Translations under genes and position numbers: made by a program
Shown here: positions 52,726 to 62,292 of the stretch, one piece after another
Numbering within the stretch: position 1 is the stretch's first letter
Layout: every line of letters starts with the position of its first letter
NCBI GenBank assembly: GCA_016839245.1
Contig: JAEOUN010000001.1
Span: forward strand, 10,288 to 74,287
Direction: 5' to 3'
Source of the DNA: Candidatus Thorarchaeota archaeon
GTDB lineage: Archaea > Asgardarchaeota > Thorarchaeia > Thorarchaeales > Thorarchaeaceae
Length of the DNA: 64,000 bases
Notes under the pieces: generated by a model
What the model saw: the letters and a program-made list of their open reading frames with translations, nothing else
The model's database searches: none
What the model was told of the DNA's origin: nothing

Positions 52726-54045
52726 ATGAATACAATAGGTCTTAGAAAGGAAGAGAAGGCCTTTGAAACAAGAGTAGCGGTAGTACCTGAACATGTAAAA
52801 TATCTCTCAAGCCAACATGGCATAAAATTCATCATTGAACCGAGTGCTCAACGTACATTTTCCGAGGAAGAATACAAATTAGCAGGAGCAAATTCCGCAA
52901 TTCTGAAAGGCAGCAGGATTCCCATTGTTTTAGGCATCAAAGAAATGCCAATTGATTTCTTTGAGAAAGATATTGTCTATATTTTCTTTAGTCATACAAT
53001 CAAAGGACAGAAACAAAACATGCCTATGCTCAAACGAATCTTGAATACCGGTGCAACACTAATTGATTATGAACGTATATTAGATTCAAAGGGACGGCGA
53101 TTAATTTACTTTGGAAATTGGGCTGGCATAGCAGGAGTATCGGATACTCTTCGAACCTTGGGTCAAAGAATGGAAAAGCGCGGTATCAGACCAAATCCCT
53201 TTACAGGGATGAAACCGACGTTACAATGCAAGGATCTGAACGAGCTCCAAGATGTATTTCATAGTGTAAAGGAACGAATTGAAAGAAATGGTCTCCCTGA
53301 AAGTATGACTCCCTTTGTAGTTGGCTTCTCTGGGTATGGAAACGTATCACAAGGTGCGCAAAGAATATTTGATATTCTCCCACATGAACAAGTGCCACCA
53401 GACTTACTTCCAAATCTGCCAAAGAGTAAGGACAAGCTTTACAAATGTATTTTCAAGGAAGAACATCTTGTAGAACCAAAAGATCCGAATGCCAAATTCG
53501 AACTACAAGATTATTACGAATTTGGAGCTTCCAAATATAATGGTATATTCCATAGATATATACCGTACCTCACAGTTCTCATGAATTGCATATACTGGTC
53601 CTCAAAATACCCTCGCCTTATTACAAAAGATTTTATCCAAGAACATTGGAATGATGATAATAGAAGACTTGAAGCGATTGGCGATATTTCCTGTGATATA
53701 AACGGAGCTATTGAAATCACGCTTCAATCTACAACACCTGACAATCCAGCTTTCTCATACATTGTGTCAAAAGATACAACAGAACCTGTCGTAGATGGTG
53801 ACGGAATACTTGTTATAGCTATTGACAATCTACCTTGCGAACTTCCACGGGAATCATCTACTTCCTTTAGCAAAACCCTTTTGGATTTCATACCTTCACT
53901 GGCGAAGGCAGATTTCACAGTTCCCTTTGACGAACTCCAACTTCCTGAAGAAATCAAAGATGCTGTCATTGTCTACCAAGGAAAACTAACGAAAAACTAC
54001 GAATACCTACAAAGGCACCTTTCAAACGAGGAGAATCAACATTGA
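52726..54045 (+). CDS. Lysine-ketoglutarate reductase (saccharopine-forming, LKR domain)
   Basis: First enzyme of saccharopine-type lysine breakdown (AlaDH/PNT N-terminal fold): joins lysine and 2-oxoglutarate. ATG 52726 follows GGAGG. The N-terminal IGLRKEEKAFETRVAVVPEH is diagnostic, as are the IYFGNWAGIAGVSDTLRTLG segment and the nucleotide-domain VVGFSGYGNVSQGAQ near residue 210. The 439-aa product corresponds to the N-terminal half of eukaryotic AASS. Its TGA overlaps the TTG start of the next gene. Confidence 0.9.
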   Translation: MNTIGLRKEEKAFETRVAVVPEHVKYLSSQHGIKFIIEPSAQRTFSEEEYKLAGANSAILKGSRIPIVLGIKEMPIDFFEKDIVYIFFSHTIKGQKQNMPMLKRILNTGATLIDYERILDSKGRRLIYFGNWAGIAGVSDTLRTLGQRMEKRGIRPNPFTGMKPTLQCKDLNELQDVFHSVKERIERNGLPESMTPFVVGFSGYGNVSQGAQRIFDILPHEQVPPDLLPNLPKSKDKLYKCIFKEEHLVEPKDPNAKFELQDYYEFGASKYNGIFHRYIPYLTVLMNCIYWSSKYPRLITKDFIQEHWNDDNRRLEAIGDISCDINGAIEITLQSTTPDNPAFSYIVSKDTTEPVVDGDGILVIAIDNLPCELPRESSTSFSKTLLDFIPSLAKADFTVPFDELQLPEEIKDAVIVYQGKLTKNYEYLQRHLSNEENQH

Positions 54046-55358
54046 AGAAAGTACTCTGTCTAGGAGCTGGTCTTGTTGCTCATCCCTTTGTACAATATTT
54101 GACTAATCATGGTTTTCATGTAATTGTAGCAAGTCGTACAAAAAACAAAGCAGACAGGTTAATTGAGGGATGCAAGAACGCTGAGTCTGTTGCATTCAAC
54201 ATAAAAACTGATGACAAACTTCTTGATGAATTGACTAACAAAGCAGATCTTGTATGTTCGTTACTACCATACACATATCATGTCAAGGCAGCCAAAATTG
54301 CAATTAAGAATAAAACACATTTTTGTACGACATCCTACATCTCCGATGAAATGCGCGGCTTGGAGGACGAGGCAAACGCAGCTGGTATCATTCTTTTGAA
54401 TGAATGCGGCGTTGACCCAGGAATTGACCATATGAGTGCACAGAAAATTATTGATGAAATCCACAAGAATGACGGAGAAATCCGAAGCTTTACATCCTTC
54501 ACTGGTGGTCTTCCTGCTCCAGAGGCTAATAACAATCCCTTCGGCTACAAACTCTCTTGGAGTCCAAGAGGAGTTCTCCTAGCAGGACGAAATGATGCAC
54601 ACTTTCTCCGAAATGGAAAGCAGATCAAAATACCTGGTCTTGAACTCTTCGATAATTATGAGATTATAGAAATTCCAAATCTTGGGAAATTCGAGGGTTA
54701 TCCAAATAGAGATAGCATGTCTTACATTGACATCTACAAAATACCAGAAACAAAGACAATGCTAAGGGGTACACTCAGAAACCTCGGCTGGTGTACCACA
54801 ATGAAGAAAATAACAGATATCGGTCTTCTTAATTTGGAAGAAACAAGTTTCGAAAAAATGACTTATGCTGATTTAATGAGGTGTCTAGTTGGAACGAAGG
54901 AACATGATCTAAGAAAAGCAACAGCCAAAAAGACAGACCTCTCCGTTGACGATCCGATAATTTCTCGCCTTAAATGGCTTGGTTTATTTGAGCATCAAGC
55001 TATACCTCTTGGTATCAATACAAACCTTGATGCTCTTTGTTTCCTATTTGAAGAAAAGCTACAATATAGTACAGGAGAACGTGATATGCTTGTGATGCAT
55101 CACGAGTTCATTGCTGAATTTTCTGATCATGCAGAACGAATAACATCAACTATGATTGATTATGGCATTCCAAATGGGGACAGTTCAATGTCACGAACCG
55201 TTGCACTACCCGTTGCAATAGCCACTCGGATGATTCTCGAAGGTGAGATTAATTTGACGGGTGTGCATCGACCAGTATCGCCTGAACTTTATCAACCAAT
55301 TCTAAGAGAGCTTGAGAAAACAGACATCTTCCTTGAAGAACACAGAATTCGAATTTAA
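54042..55358 (+). CDS. Saccharopine dehydrogenase (glutamate-forming)
   Basis: Second enzyme, splitting saccharopine into 2-aminoadipate semialdehyde and glutamate. It starts at TTG 54042 behind GAGGAG and overlaps the LKR gene by 4 bp. The Rossmann start VLCLGAGLVAHPFVQYL is followed by NECGVDPGIDHMSAQKIIDE and SFTGGLPAPEANNNPFGYKLSWSP-type sequence (here given in parts: FTGGLPAPEANNNP, YKLSWSPRG). 438 aa is normal. The pair is the split form of the eukaryotic bifunctional enzyme AASS. Confidence 0.93.
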   Translation: MKKVLCLGAGLVAHPFVQYLTNHGFHVIVASRTKNKADRLIEGCKNAESVAFNIKTDDKLLDELTNKADLVCSLLPYTYHVKAAKIAIKNKTHFCTTSYISDEMRGLEDEANAAGIILLNECGVDPGIDHMSAQKIIDEIHKNDGEIRSFTSFTGGLPAPEANNNPFGYKLSWSPRGVLLAGRNDAHFLRNGKQIKIPGLELFDNYEIIEIPNLGKFEGYPNRDSMSYIDIYKIPETKTMLRGTLRNLGWCTTMKKITDIGLLNLEETSFEKMTYADLMRCLVGTKEHDLRKATAKKTDLSVDDPIISRLKWLGLFEHQAIPLGINTNLDALCFLFEEKLQYSTGERDMLVMHHEFIAEFSDHAERITSTMIDYGIPNGDSSMSRTVALPVAIATRMILEGEINLTGVHRPVSPELYQPILRELEKTDIFLEEHRIRI

Positions 55359-55391
55359 ATAAGCCCGTTGAAATACTACAAGCTCTTGCTT

Positions 55392-56012
55392 CTATTTGAT
55401 TTGGATAGACGCAAGAATTTCTTCGGCTCTTTCGGTTTCTTTCCTAACTTCACTAATCTCTGTTTTTAATCGATAGATATACCCTGAACGATTACCATAT
55501 CTTTCAAGATGCCCTTTTCCTCCATTCCACATTCTAGCCAAATACGTCGAGGCCGTGCTCTTTGGAAGATCCTCATTAAAGGTTGCCTGATATATTTCGG
55601 CAACATCTAAGGAAGAGAATTTACCATGTTTAAATGATGCATAGATAATGATGTGCATCTTCTCATAACTACTCATCGAATCGAAAGTAACATCTTTCAA
55701 TTCCAAATCAGTAGTATCTTCTGGTTCTGTTACAAAGGAATAGCCAGTACTTGTTTCCAAAAATACTTTGAATTTCTCAAACATTTCATCTATGCTTCCA
55801 CCTTTCACCTGAAAGCTAGATTCTTCTCCATTAGATTCATCTTGAACTACTATTTTGAAATCGAATGGGGCTTCTGTAAGCGAAAGGATTCTTCTAAAAC
55901 GTGTCAGAGCCTCATCAGGTCTAACAAACTTACACTGGAATATCTCTCGAAGACCAGGTCCTGAATTATACGTAAACTCATACACATAATTAGTCCGTTC
56001 TTCTCCAGTCAA
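55392..56012 (-). CDS. Hypothetical protein with C-terminal winged helix
   Basis: A 206-aa soluble protein. Residues 1-100 form a beta-rich domain of unknown type. Residues 110-180 look like a winged helix (SSYEKMHIIIYASFKHGKFS, then STASTYLARMWNGGKGHLER and YIYRL as the wing). It may be a DNA-binding regulator. It is convergent with the saccharopine dehydrogenase gene, 33 bp apart. Confidence 0.6.
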   Translation of the reverse strand: MTGEERTNYVYEFTYNSGPGLREIFQCKFVRPDEALTRFRRILSLTEAPFDFKIVVQDESNGEESSFQVKGGSIDEMFEKFKVFLETSTGYSFVTEPEDTTDLELKDVTFDSMSSYEKMHIIIYASFKHGKFSSLDVAEIYQATFNEDLPKSTASTYLARMWNGGKGHLERYGNRSGYIYRLKTEISEVRKETERAEEILASIQIK

Positions 56013-56497
56013 ACATATTCACCCAAGTGTGCAATTTCTTAATATCAGTTCATTCACAATACTCTAGCTCGATTCTCCAAATAAGTGTGAGTATGTGAAT
56101 CATCTATACCAGAATAACAGCAAGATAATGTATTGATACACATTAGCAAGATGTCTACTCCATTTTTTTCTCTTTAACAGCTTCTTATTCCTTATAAGCG
56201 AAAAAAGAGGATTATAATCTTCTTTCAAACGATTTAAGACTTTTTATCCATTTATTAAGATATTCACTAAATTATCATGCTTGTGAATAATGAGAAAGCG
56301 ATTCATTTCTCTCCTTTCTTAGTTCCATTGGAAACGAAGGGGTGTGTCCATTCACACATAAAAACAACTCTATGGGCTGAGTTTCAGCATATCAGAGTAA
56401 TTAGAACAATCTTTTCTAAAATATATTCACAAAAAAGGCGCCATTCACAACAATTCCCTGTGAACTGTGTGTATGTGTAAAACAAAAATCGCCATGA
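56013..56497. other. Intergenic stretch of about 480 bp
   Basis: AT-rich DNA without a supported gene. A 67-codon plus-strand frame at 56277-56480 has no SD and no recognisable product. TTCACA and TGTGAA occur as an inverted pair near 56443-56464, and TGTATTGATACA forms a palindrome at about 56131-56142. Confidence 0.45.
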
Positions 56498-57511
56498 TCA
56501 AATTTGCTTTGACAAAGGCACGAGATAATCCGATGGTCTTTCTCCAAGGACAAGCTGCATATACTTCTTCCCTGAGTTGTCCATCACCATTTCTAACATT
56601 CCCTTAGCTTGAATTTTCATACCTTTCTTAACATGTTCTGCAAAACGGCCTCTATAACTTACAAGATATTGAAGGTCTGCAAATTCTACGCATTCAATGG
56701 AATATACACATGGTGTGAAGATCGAGTCTAAATCAGAAAGCACTCTACCTTCAACAACGTGCTCACCTTTACTCTCGAAAAATAAATCATAAAACGACCA
56801 ATCCATCTCATTTGGCAGTTTAACAGCTCGGATGTAGAACTCGTACGAAGAAAACAATCCTTGAAGGCATTTCTCTGATTCAATCTTCCTTAGCTTTGTC
56901 ATCCACTTCGGTAGTCTTGCCCATCTAAAGCGAAGATGCTTTTCAAGTTGTTCCCCTCGATACTTCATAATACTTGGAATTGTATGCCCAGTATGTAATC
57001 GCGAGTAAAGCTTTCTGGCCGAAAAGCTCCCATAGACTACAAGATCAATATCAGAGGCGCTAGTTTCCAGACCGACAAGATGAGATCCCGTAATTCCAAT
57101 ACTAGACCAATCAATATCCGCCGTTTCCACAAGTATCTCAGCTAATTCCCGAGCAGCATTTTGTGATTGTGACATCTGATGTTTCATGTTTCTCATTTGT
57201 CGCATACTATCAACAGGATTCAGCACAAAAGCAATAGAATCTACAGGTACTGCCTGAATAACACGACCGTGTATTTCGCTGTTCCAAAGATATTGAGGAT
57301 AATACTGTCTGAGGAATTCTTCTCTTTCTGCAAATTCATACACTTTCCTGTATTTCATTCCATTATTGCTTATCCGATTACCTTTCTCATCTGGAATATA
57401 CCGTAGATATGCTATTATCCTGTCTTTAGGTTGAACATTTCCTTTAACCTCGAAAATCAGACCTTCATTAGTTACGATGAAGAAACCTTCGATTGGATCA
57501 ATGATAGCCAT
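56498..57511 (-). CDS. Predicted nucleotidyltransferase (polymerase-beta fold)
   Basis: A 337-aa protein. Residues 1-70 resemble a small beta domain (FFIVTNEGLIFEVKGNVQPK). The centre has GITGSHLVGLETSASDIDLV followed by VYG, the GSx10DxD motif of minimal nucleotidyltransferases, near residue 140. The final 80 residues (from VEGRVLSDLD) look like an OB-type beta domain ending with KKYMQLVLGERPSDYLVPL. Substrate unknown; an archaeal conserved family. It is divergent from the desulfurase-like gene. Confidence 0.75.
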   Translation of the reverse strand: MAIIDPIEGFFIVTNEGLIFEVKGNVQPKDRIIAYLRYIPDEKGNRISNNGMKYRKVYEFAEREEFLRQYYPQYLWNSEIHGRVIQAVPVDSIAFVLNPVDSMRQMRNMKHQMSQSQNAARELAEILVETADIDWSSIGITGSHLVGLETSASDIDLVVYGSFSARKLYSRLHTGHTIPSIMKYRGEQLEKHLRFRWARLPKWMTKLRKIESEKCLQGLFSSYEFYIRAVKLPNEMDWSFYDLFFESKGEHVVEGRVLSDLDSIFTPCVYSIECVEFADLQYLVSYRGRFAEHVKKGMKIQAKGMLEMVMDNSGKKYMQLVLGERPSDYLVPLSKQI

Positions 57512-57580
57512 ATTGCAATAGTCACAAACAACGTCAATATTAAAGGAGCTTCCTAATTGAGAATCAGGGAGAATGGTTGA

Positions 57581-58783
57581 ATGAACCTCAAGTCTGACTT
57601 CGGAGTCTATGACTCAATACCAAATCTCGCCTATTTCGATTCTATTAGTACCACTCTCGTACCAAGAATTTCCGCAGAAGGCACAAAAAAATTTCTTGAG
57701 ACAATTGCTGTTTCATCTCGAAGAGGGGCACATAATCTAGCTGTACAAGGTGGTTCAAAAACAGAGGATGTACGCCGAAATCTAGCCAAACATCTTGCTA
57801 CTAATCAATACCAACTATCCTTTCAGAAGTCTATTCCTACTGCAGTAGCATCCTTTGCATATGGAGTCTATGGTCAAAATAAAGAACGGTCAAAGATTAT
57901 AATCTCTCAGAATGAAGAAAACTCCGTTCTTGTGAGTCTTCTTCGAATTGCCGAAGTTCTAAAGCTTGAGATTGAAGTAATACCAATAGATGTCGAAGGC
58001 ACACTTGACATGGCTTTTCTTGAAAGGAAAATCGACGAAAAGACTGGCATTGTCGCTGTAGGTCATGTTACTGTTGGAACTGGTACTACCAATCCTATTA
58101 ATCAAATTAGCAAAATAACTAATGAGAAACAAGCTCTTCTCCTCACTGATGCCACACGGTCAATTGGTTTCCTTGATTTCAAGCCTCAAAATTTGGGAGC
58201 TGATGTTGTCCTCTTCTCAGGGAATATTGGACTAATGGGGCCTCCTGGTCTAGCAATCCAATGGATTAAATCAGAGATTGGAGAATCTCATATACCAGGG
58301 ATTCTGGGAGGGTCTGCTGTCGCCAACGTTGAACCAAAATCCTACGAATTATCATTGCAACCTGACAAATTCGAAGCTGGAACACTCAACATTCCTGCTA
58401 TTGTTGGCCTTGGTGAATCCTTAGCCTACACCCGAAATCTTGGTATTCGGAATATCATTAATCATCTAAGAAGTCTCTGGAGTCATCTTGAGAAACGATT
58501 CTCCGAACTCAAAGAGGTGCAACTCTATGGATCAGGAAGAAAGTATGGAACGATACTTGGCTTTAATATTGGACATGATACTGGTATCAATTGTCATGAG
58601 GTAGCCATGTTTCTTGATGATTCCAACATAGCAGTAAGAAGTGGGCTTTTATGTGCTCATCCTCTAATCAAACCTATGGCAAGTGAAGGTCTAGTGCAAA
58701 TATCTATTCATGCATACAATACCAAATCAGACATAGACCGTATGATAGAAGCTCTTCACATTATAATCAGGGAGCTACTTTGA
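57581..58783 (+). CDS. Cysteine desulfurase-fold protein lacking the PLP lysine
   Basis: Fold-type I aminotransferase class V family (SufS/CsdA/NifS), 400 aa. The N-terminal AYFDSISTTLVP, the RRGAHNL segment, VTVGTGTTNPINQI, LLTDATRSIGFLDF and the C-terminal SGLLCAHP with the potential persulfide Cys (residue 358) align with desulfurases. The PLP-binding motif, normally SGHK followed by GP.G, reads SGNIGLMGPPG: His is Asn215 and the Schiff-base Lys is Ile216. The Gln of DaaQ is Arg. It therefore cannot bind PLP covalently in the usual manner. It may be a PLP-free relative or a binding protein; the gene itself is intact. Confidence 0.85.
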   Translation: MNLKSDFGVYDSIPNLAYFDSISTTLVPRISAEGTKKFLETIAVSSRRGAHNLAVQGGSKTEDVRRNLAKHLATNQYQLSFQKSIPTAVASFAYGVYGQNKERSKIIISQNEENSVLVSLLRIAEVLKLEIEVIPIDVEGTLDMAFLERKIDEKTGIVAVGHVTVGTGTTNPINQISKITNEKQALLLTDATRSIGFLDFKPQNLGADVVLFSGNIGLMGPPGLAIQWIKSEIGESHIPGILGGSAVANVEPKSYELSLQPDKFEAGTLNIPAIVGLGESLAYTRNLGIRNIINHLRSLWSHLEKRFSELKEVQLYGSGRKYGTILGFNIGHDTGINCHEVAMFLDDSNIAVRSGLLCAHPLIKPMASEGLVQISIHAYNTKSDIDRMIEALHIIIRELL

Positions 58784-58801
58784 TAATCTATTGATCAGAG
58801 A

Positions 58802-59050
58802 TTAGCCTAATATGAAACCTGGAGGATAAGTCACAAAGTACTGCACTATAATGGCAAGCAAGACTCCACTCATGACCAAGCTCTTCCCTTTGGAACAATT
58901 GACTTCAGTAAACCAGAGAATAGCCCCAACCAAGACTACTATTACGGCTGATATTCTTCCAATGAAAATGAGAAAGTCCCAAATCTCTGCGAAATATGCA
59001 GCTATTAAATTTGCAAAGTCTAAGAGCGGACTAAGAAGTACTCCCTGCAT
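58802..59050 (-). CDS. Small membrane protein, hypothetical
   Basis: 82 aa with two clear membrane helices (about residues 25-46 and 57-75) and the loop EVNCSKGKSL between them. No family is recognised. It is convergent with the desulfurase-like gene (18 bp apart) and lies downstream of glmS on the same strand. Confidence 0.55.
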   Translation of the reverse strand: MQGVLLSPLLDFANLIAAYFAEIWDFLIFIGRISAVIVVLVGAILWFTEVNCSKGKSLVMSGVLLAIIVQYFVTYPPGFILG

Positions 59051-59092
59051 CTGGATTCACACATATAATCATGATTGGTGTATTTAAGGTCC

Positions 59093-60916
59093 TCAAAGGA
59101 CTGTTACCGACTTTGCCAGATTTCGAGGTTTGTCAGGGTCAAACCCTTTTCTTCTCGCCATGTAGTAGCTAAATAGCTGAAGTGGTACTACGTATGGCAT
59201 TGTCGAAAACTCGGGTTCAATGCCTTCTGGAACAACAAACGAATAGTCGGACAAATCCCCAAGCTCTTGGTCTCCTCTTTCTAAAACAGAAATAATAGAG
59301 GCACCACGTGCTTTCATTTCCATCACATTTCCAATTATCCGATTTCTTGTTTCATCTCTTGGTGCAACAAAAACAACAGGGTATCCTTTCTCAACAAGTG
59401 CGATTGGTCCATGCTTTGATTCTCCAGCAGAATATGCTTCAGCATGATTGTAAGCAATCTCCTTGAGCTTTAAAGCACCTTCTTCTGCTGTGGCAATCGA
59501 TACTCCTCTTCCAAGAAAGAGTAGACTTGAACGCTTATATAGCTCTCCAGCAAGACGTCTCGCAATTTCCTCATTTCTTGAAATAACTTGAGATACCAAA
59601 TCTGGTAATTCTTGAAGACACTTTCGTTTCTTCTCTATTAGATATTCTGCTAGAAATCCAGTCTGTTCAGACGCAGCTAAGGCAATTTGAGCTAGGACTG
59701 TTAGCTGCACCATAAATGTCTTTGTTGCCGCAACACCAATTTCTGGTCCTGCCTGAGTAATTACAGTATAATCTGCAATTCTTGTTATCGAACTGCCCAC
59801 TACATTTGTGATTGCTAATACCTTTGTTCCAAAACTCTTCGCATACTTTGCTGATACTATTGTGTCAGTTGTTTCTCCCGATTGAGTTATTGCAACAATA
59901 CAATCCTTTTCTGACAGAGATCCATAAACTATATCCTGAAAATCACTGGCAAGCTCAAATATAGGCAATATACCTGAGAGTGCAGCAAACATATGACGAC
60001 CGGCAAGCGCTGCATGACCAGATGTACCCATTGCTAAGAAGTAGACCCGTCTAGCTTCCTGTATCATTTTAGCAGCCTTTTGTATCGTATCAAAACGTAG
60101 ACGAAGAGTATTTCTTATGGCATCAGGCTGTTCATGAATTTCCTTTAGCATAAAATGAGGAAATCCACCTTTCTCAGCTTGATCTGCTGTCCAGCTTATC
60201 TTGATAGTTTCTCTATCAACCAGAGAATCATCTGATAGTTTACGAATCTCTACTCCACCTGCACTTAGCACTGCAATCTCTCCATCAAGGAGAAGAATCA
60301 TGTCATCTGTCATTGGCAAGAAGGCGGGAATATCCGATGAAACATACGAAGCCCCTTCTTTCCTACCTATTACAAGAGGATTACCATCACGTGTACATAC
60401 AATCTTATCAGATTCTTGAGTAGACATCGCCACAATCGCGTAAGTACCTTCAATACGTTTCGTAACTTCTTTCAATGCATCAACTAAGCTGTGTCCTTCA
60501 GCCATACCCTCCTCAATCATATGCGGAATGACTTCGGTATCTGTTTCCGAACTAAACTCATGTCCCTTGGAGCTCAGCTCGGATCTCAATTCTAGGAAAT
60601 TGTCTATGACGCCGTTGTGAACAACAGCAATCTGATTTTTACAATCAAAATGAGGATGGGAATTATACATGGAAGGAATTCCATGAGTCGCCCATCTAGT
60701 ATGTCCAATTCCAATATTCCCGGGCATATCATCTAGATTTAGTTTCACATGGACTTCTTCTATCTTACCTTTATCCTTCTTCATTGACAATTCGTTGTTG
60801 GAAATGGTAGTAACCCCTACAGAGTCATACCCTCTATACTCAAGACGTTTCAAAGCCTGATGTAAAAATGGAGCTACTTGACCACGTTTTTGGACAACAC
60901 CAATAATCCCACACAT
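59093..60916 (-). CDS. glmS: Glutamine-fructose-6-phosphate aminotransferase (isomerizing)
   Basis: Makes glucosamine-6-phosphate for amino-sugar synthesis. The N-terminal nucleophile Cys2 lies in MCGIIGVVQKRG; the glutaminase domain continues with RLEYRGYDSVG and GHTRWATHGIPS. Two SIS sugar isomerase domains follow (AMGTSGHAALAGRHMF and GRGVSIATAEEGALKLKEIA), and the protein ends with the conserved DPDKPRNLAKSVTV tail. 607 aa is the normal length. No ribozyme-like structure is seen upstream, as expected for archaea. Confidence 0.97.
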   Translation of the reverse strand: MCGIIGVVQKRGQVAPFLHQALKRLEYRGYDSVGVTTISNNELSMKKDKGKIEEVHVKLNLDDMPGNIGIGHTRWATHGIPSMYNSHPHFDCKNQIAVVHNGVIDNFLELRSELSSKGHEFSSETDTEVIPHMIEEGMAEGHSLVDALKEVTKRIEGTYAIVAMSTQESDKIVCTRDGNPLVIGRKEGASYVSSDIPAFLPMTDDMILLLDGEIAVLSAGGVEIRKLSDDSLVDRETIKISWTADQAEKGGFPHFMLKEIHEQPDAIRNTLRLRFDTIQKAAKMIQEARRVYFLAMGTSGHAALAGRHMFAALSGILPIFELASDFQDIVYGSLSEKDCIVAITQSGETTDTIVSAKYAKSFGTKVLAITNVVGSSITRIADYTVITQAGPEIGVAATKTFMVQLTVLAQIALAASEQTGFLAEYLIEKKRKCLQELPDLVSQVISRNEEIARRLAGELYKRSSLLFLGRGVSIATAEEGALKLKEIAYNHAEAYSAGESKHGPIALVEKGYPVVFVAPRDETRNRIIGNVMEMKARGASIISVLERGDQELGDLSDYSFVVPEGIEPEFSTMPYVVPLQLFSYYMARRKGFDPDKPRNLAKSVTVL

Positions 60917-61003
60917 CTTCTCGAAACGCCTCTGTCTTATTCAAACATATAGAAAACAGAGTTTGTACAAAAAGAGTTTGTGTCAAGACAAGGAAAGCAT
61001 TAA

Positions 61004-61315
61004 CTACCCTGTCAGCTCAATCTCAATGTAAACGGAATCAGGAATACGAACACGCATAATCTGCCGAATGGCTCGTTCATCAGCATCTATATCTATCAGA
61101 CGCTTATGGACTCTCATTTCCCATTTATCCCATGACTCAGAACCCTGTCCACATGGCGTCTTCCGAGTCGGAACTACCATTTTTCGGGTTGGCAATGGGA
61201 TTGGACCGGCCATACGAACACCTGTCTTACGAGTAATTCTCTTGATTTGATTACACACACTATCAAGGTGTTCAGTACTTGTGCTCGACAATCGAATCCT
61301 TGCTTTTTGAGTCAT
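61004..61315 (-). CDS. rps10: 30S ribosomal protein S10
   Basis: Small-subunit protein S10 (uS10). The protein from ATG 61315 is [20 protein letters not shown] and continues with [33 protein letters not shown] and a C-terminal [15 protein letters not shown], all standard archaeal S10 features. Start codons at 61333 (GTG) and 61327 (ATG) would add six or four residues; homologs usually begin at MTQKAR-type sequence. In many archaea S10 follows EF-1alpha; here it is 88 bp upstream of glmS. Confidence 0.95.
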   Translation of the reverse strand: MTQKARIRLSSTSTEHLDSVCNQIKRITRKTGVRMAGPIPLPTRKMVVPTRKTPCGQGSESWDKWEMRVHKRLIDIDADERAIRQIMRVRIPDSVYIEIELTG

Positions 61316-61452
61316 TCGGCAATTCATCCTCACTTGAGGTATCCAAAGCTACGGAATTGGATACGGATAAAAAGGTTGTCTTGTGTTTGAAATCAGATTC
61401 CACTTATTACATGGGAATATCCATAAGAAGGCCTTCTGCCTTGACTAAGCAA

Positions 61453-62256
61453 ATGCCTCAAGCAAAGAAACTCATCATTGTAAAGCTTGGCGGGTCTGTC
61501 ATAACACACAAATCATCTGTTCCTCCGAAAGTCAATATAGCAAATCTAACGCTAATAGCCAAGGAAATCAAAGACTACACTGGAAAACTTATCCTTGTTC
61601 TTGGAGGGGGAGCACATGGACATCAGGCTGCACATTCATACGGTTATTCCGATGTTTCTACAGACAAAAGGCAGTTGATTAGAGGTATTCCACACATTCG
61701 TCATAATATGAGTATACTCTCTTTAGAGGTAGAATCAATCTTGAAGGCTAATAACCTTCAAAGCGTTATACTTTCTCCATTTTCTCTTGTTTTGCTCAAT
61801 GACAGGATAATCGAAAGTTTTGCTATCACATCCATTCAGAGAACAATAGACTCTGGTATCATTGTAATACTACATGGTGATGTATGCTTTGACAATATTC
61901 TTGGAGCTTCAATTTTAAGTGGCGACACAATTGCTGCATACCTTGCCAAGCGGCTCAAAGCCAATGCCCTATATATGGGAACAGACGTCGACGGCATCTT
62001 TGAAGGCGATCCACACCTTGATTCTTCAGCTAAACTGGTTCCTCTTATTGATCAATCGAACAAAGAACAAATACTAAGAATGGCTGGGCCCTCTTCTGCC
62101 ACTGATGTTACTGGAGGAATGACAAAGAAGCTCCAAGAGCTTTTTTGGCTGTCCAATTCTGGAATCGACATAGCAATATTCAATCTTCAAAAGAAGGATG
62201 TTCTATCCGGGCTTCTTCGAGGTAGAAAGGTACTTTGCACTCGAATTGCCATTTAA
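61453..62256 (+). CDS. ipk: Isopentenyl phosphate kinase
   Basis: Phosphorylates isopentenyl phosphate to IPP in the archaeal mevalonate pathway. Amino-acid-kinase fold: LIIVKLGGSVITHK at the start, the substrate-site LVLGGGAHGHQAAH with the key His, IIVILHGDVCFD, SGDTIAAYLAKRL and YMGTDVDGIFEGDP. ATG 61453 (267 aa) fits the family length; the frame is open further upstream to 61279, overlapping S10, with ATG 61411 as an alternative. It is divergent from the S10 gene. Confidence 0.93.
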   Translation: MPQAKKLIIVKLGGSVITHKSSVPPKVNIANLTLIAKEIKDYTGKLILVLGGGAHGHQAAHSYGYSDVSTDKRQLIRGIPHIRHNMSILSLEVESILKANNLQSVILSPFSLVLLNDRIIESFAITSIQRTIDSGIIVILHGDVCFDNILGASILSGDTIAAYLAKRLKANALYMGTDVDGIFEGDPHLDSSAKLVPLIDQSNKEQILRMAGPSSATDVTGGMTKKLQELFWLSNSGIDIAIFNLQKKDVLSGLLRGRKVLCTRIAI

Positions 62257-62292
62257 CCAAAGAAAAGTCTAACTATATATGTCTCCAAAGAA

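Noticed and set aside
56277..56480. A 67-codon plus-strand frame
   Set aside because: AT-rich intergenic DNA, no SD, no recognisable product.
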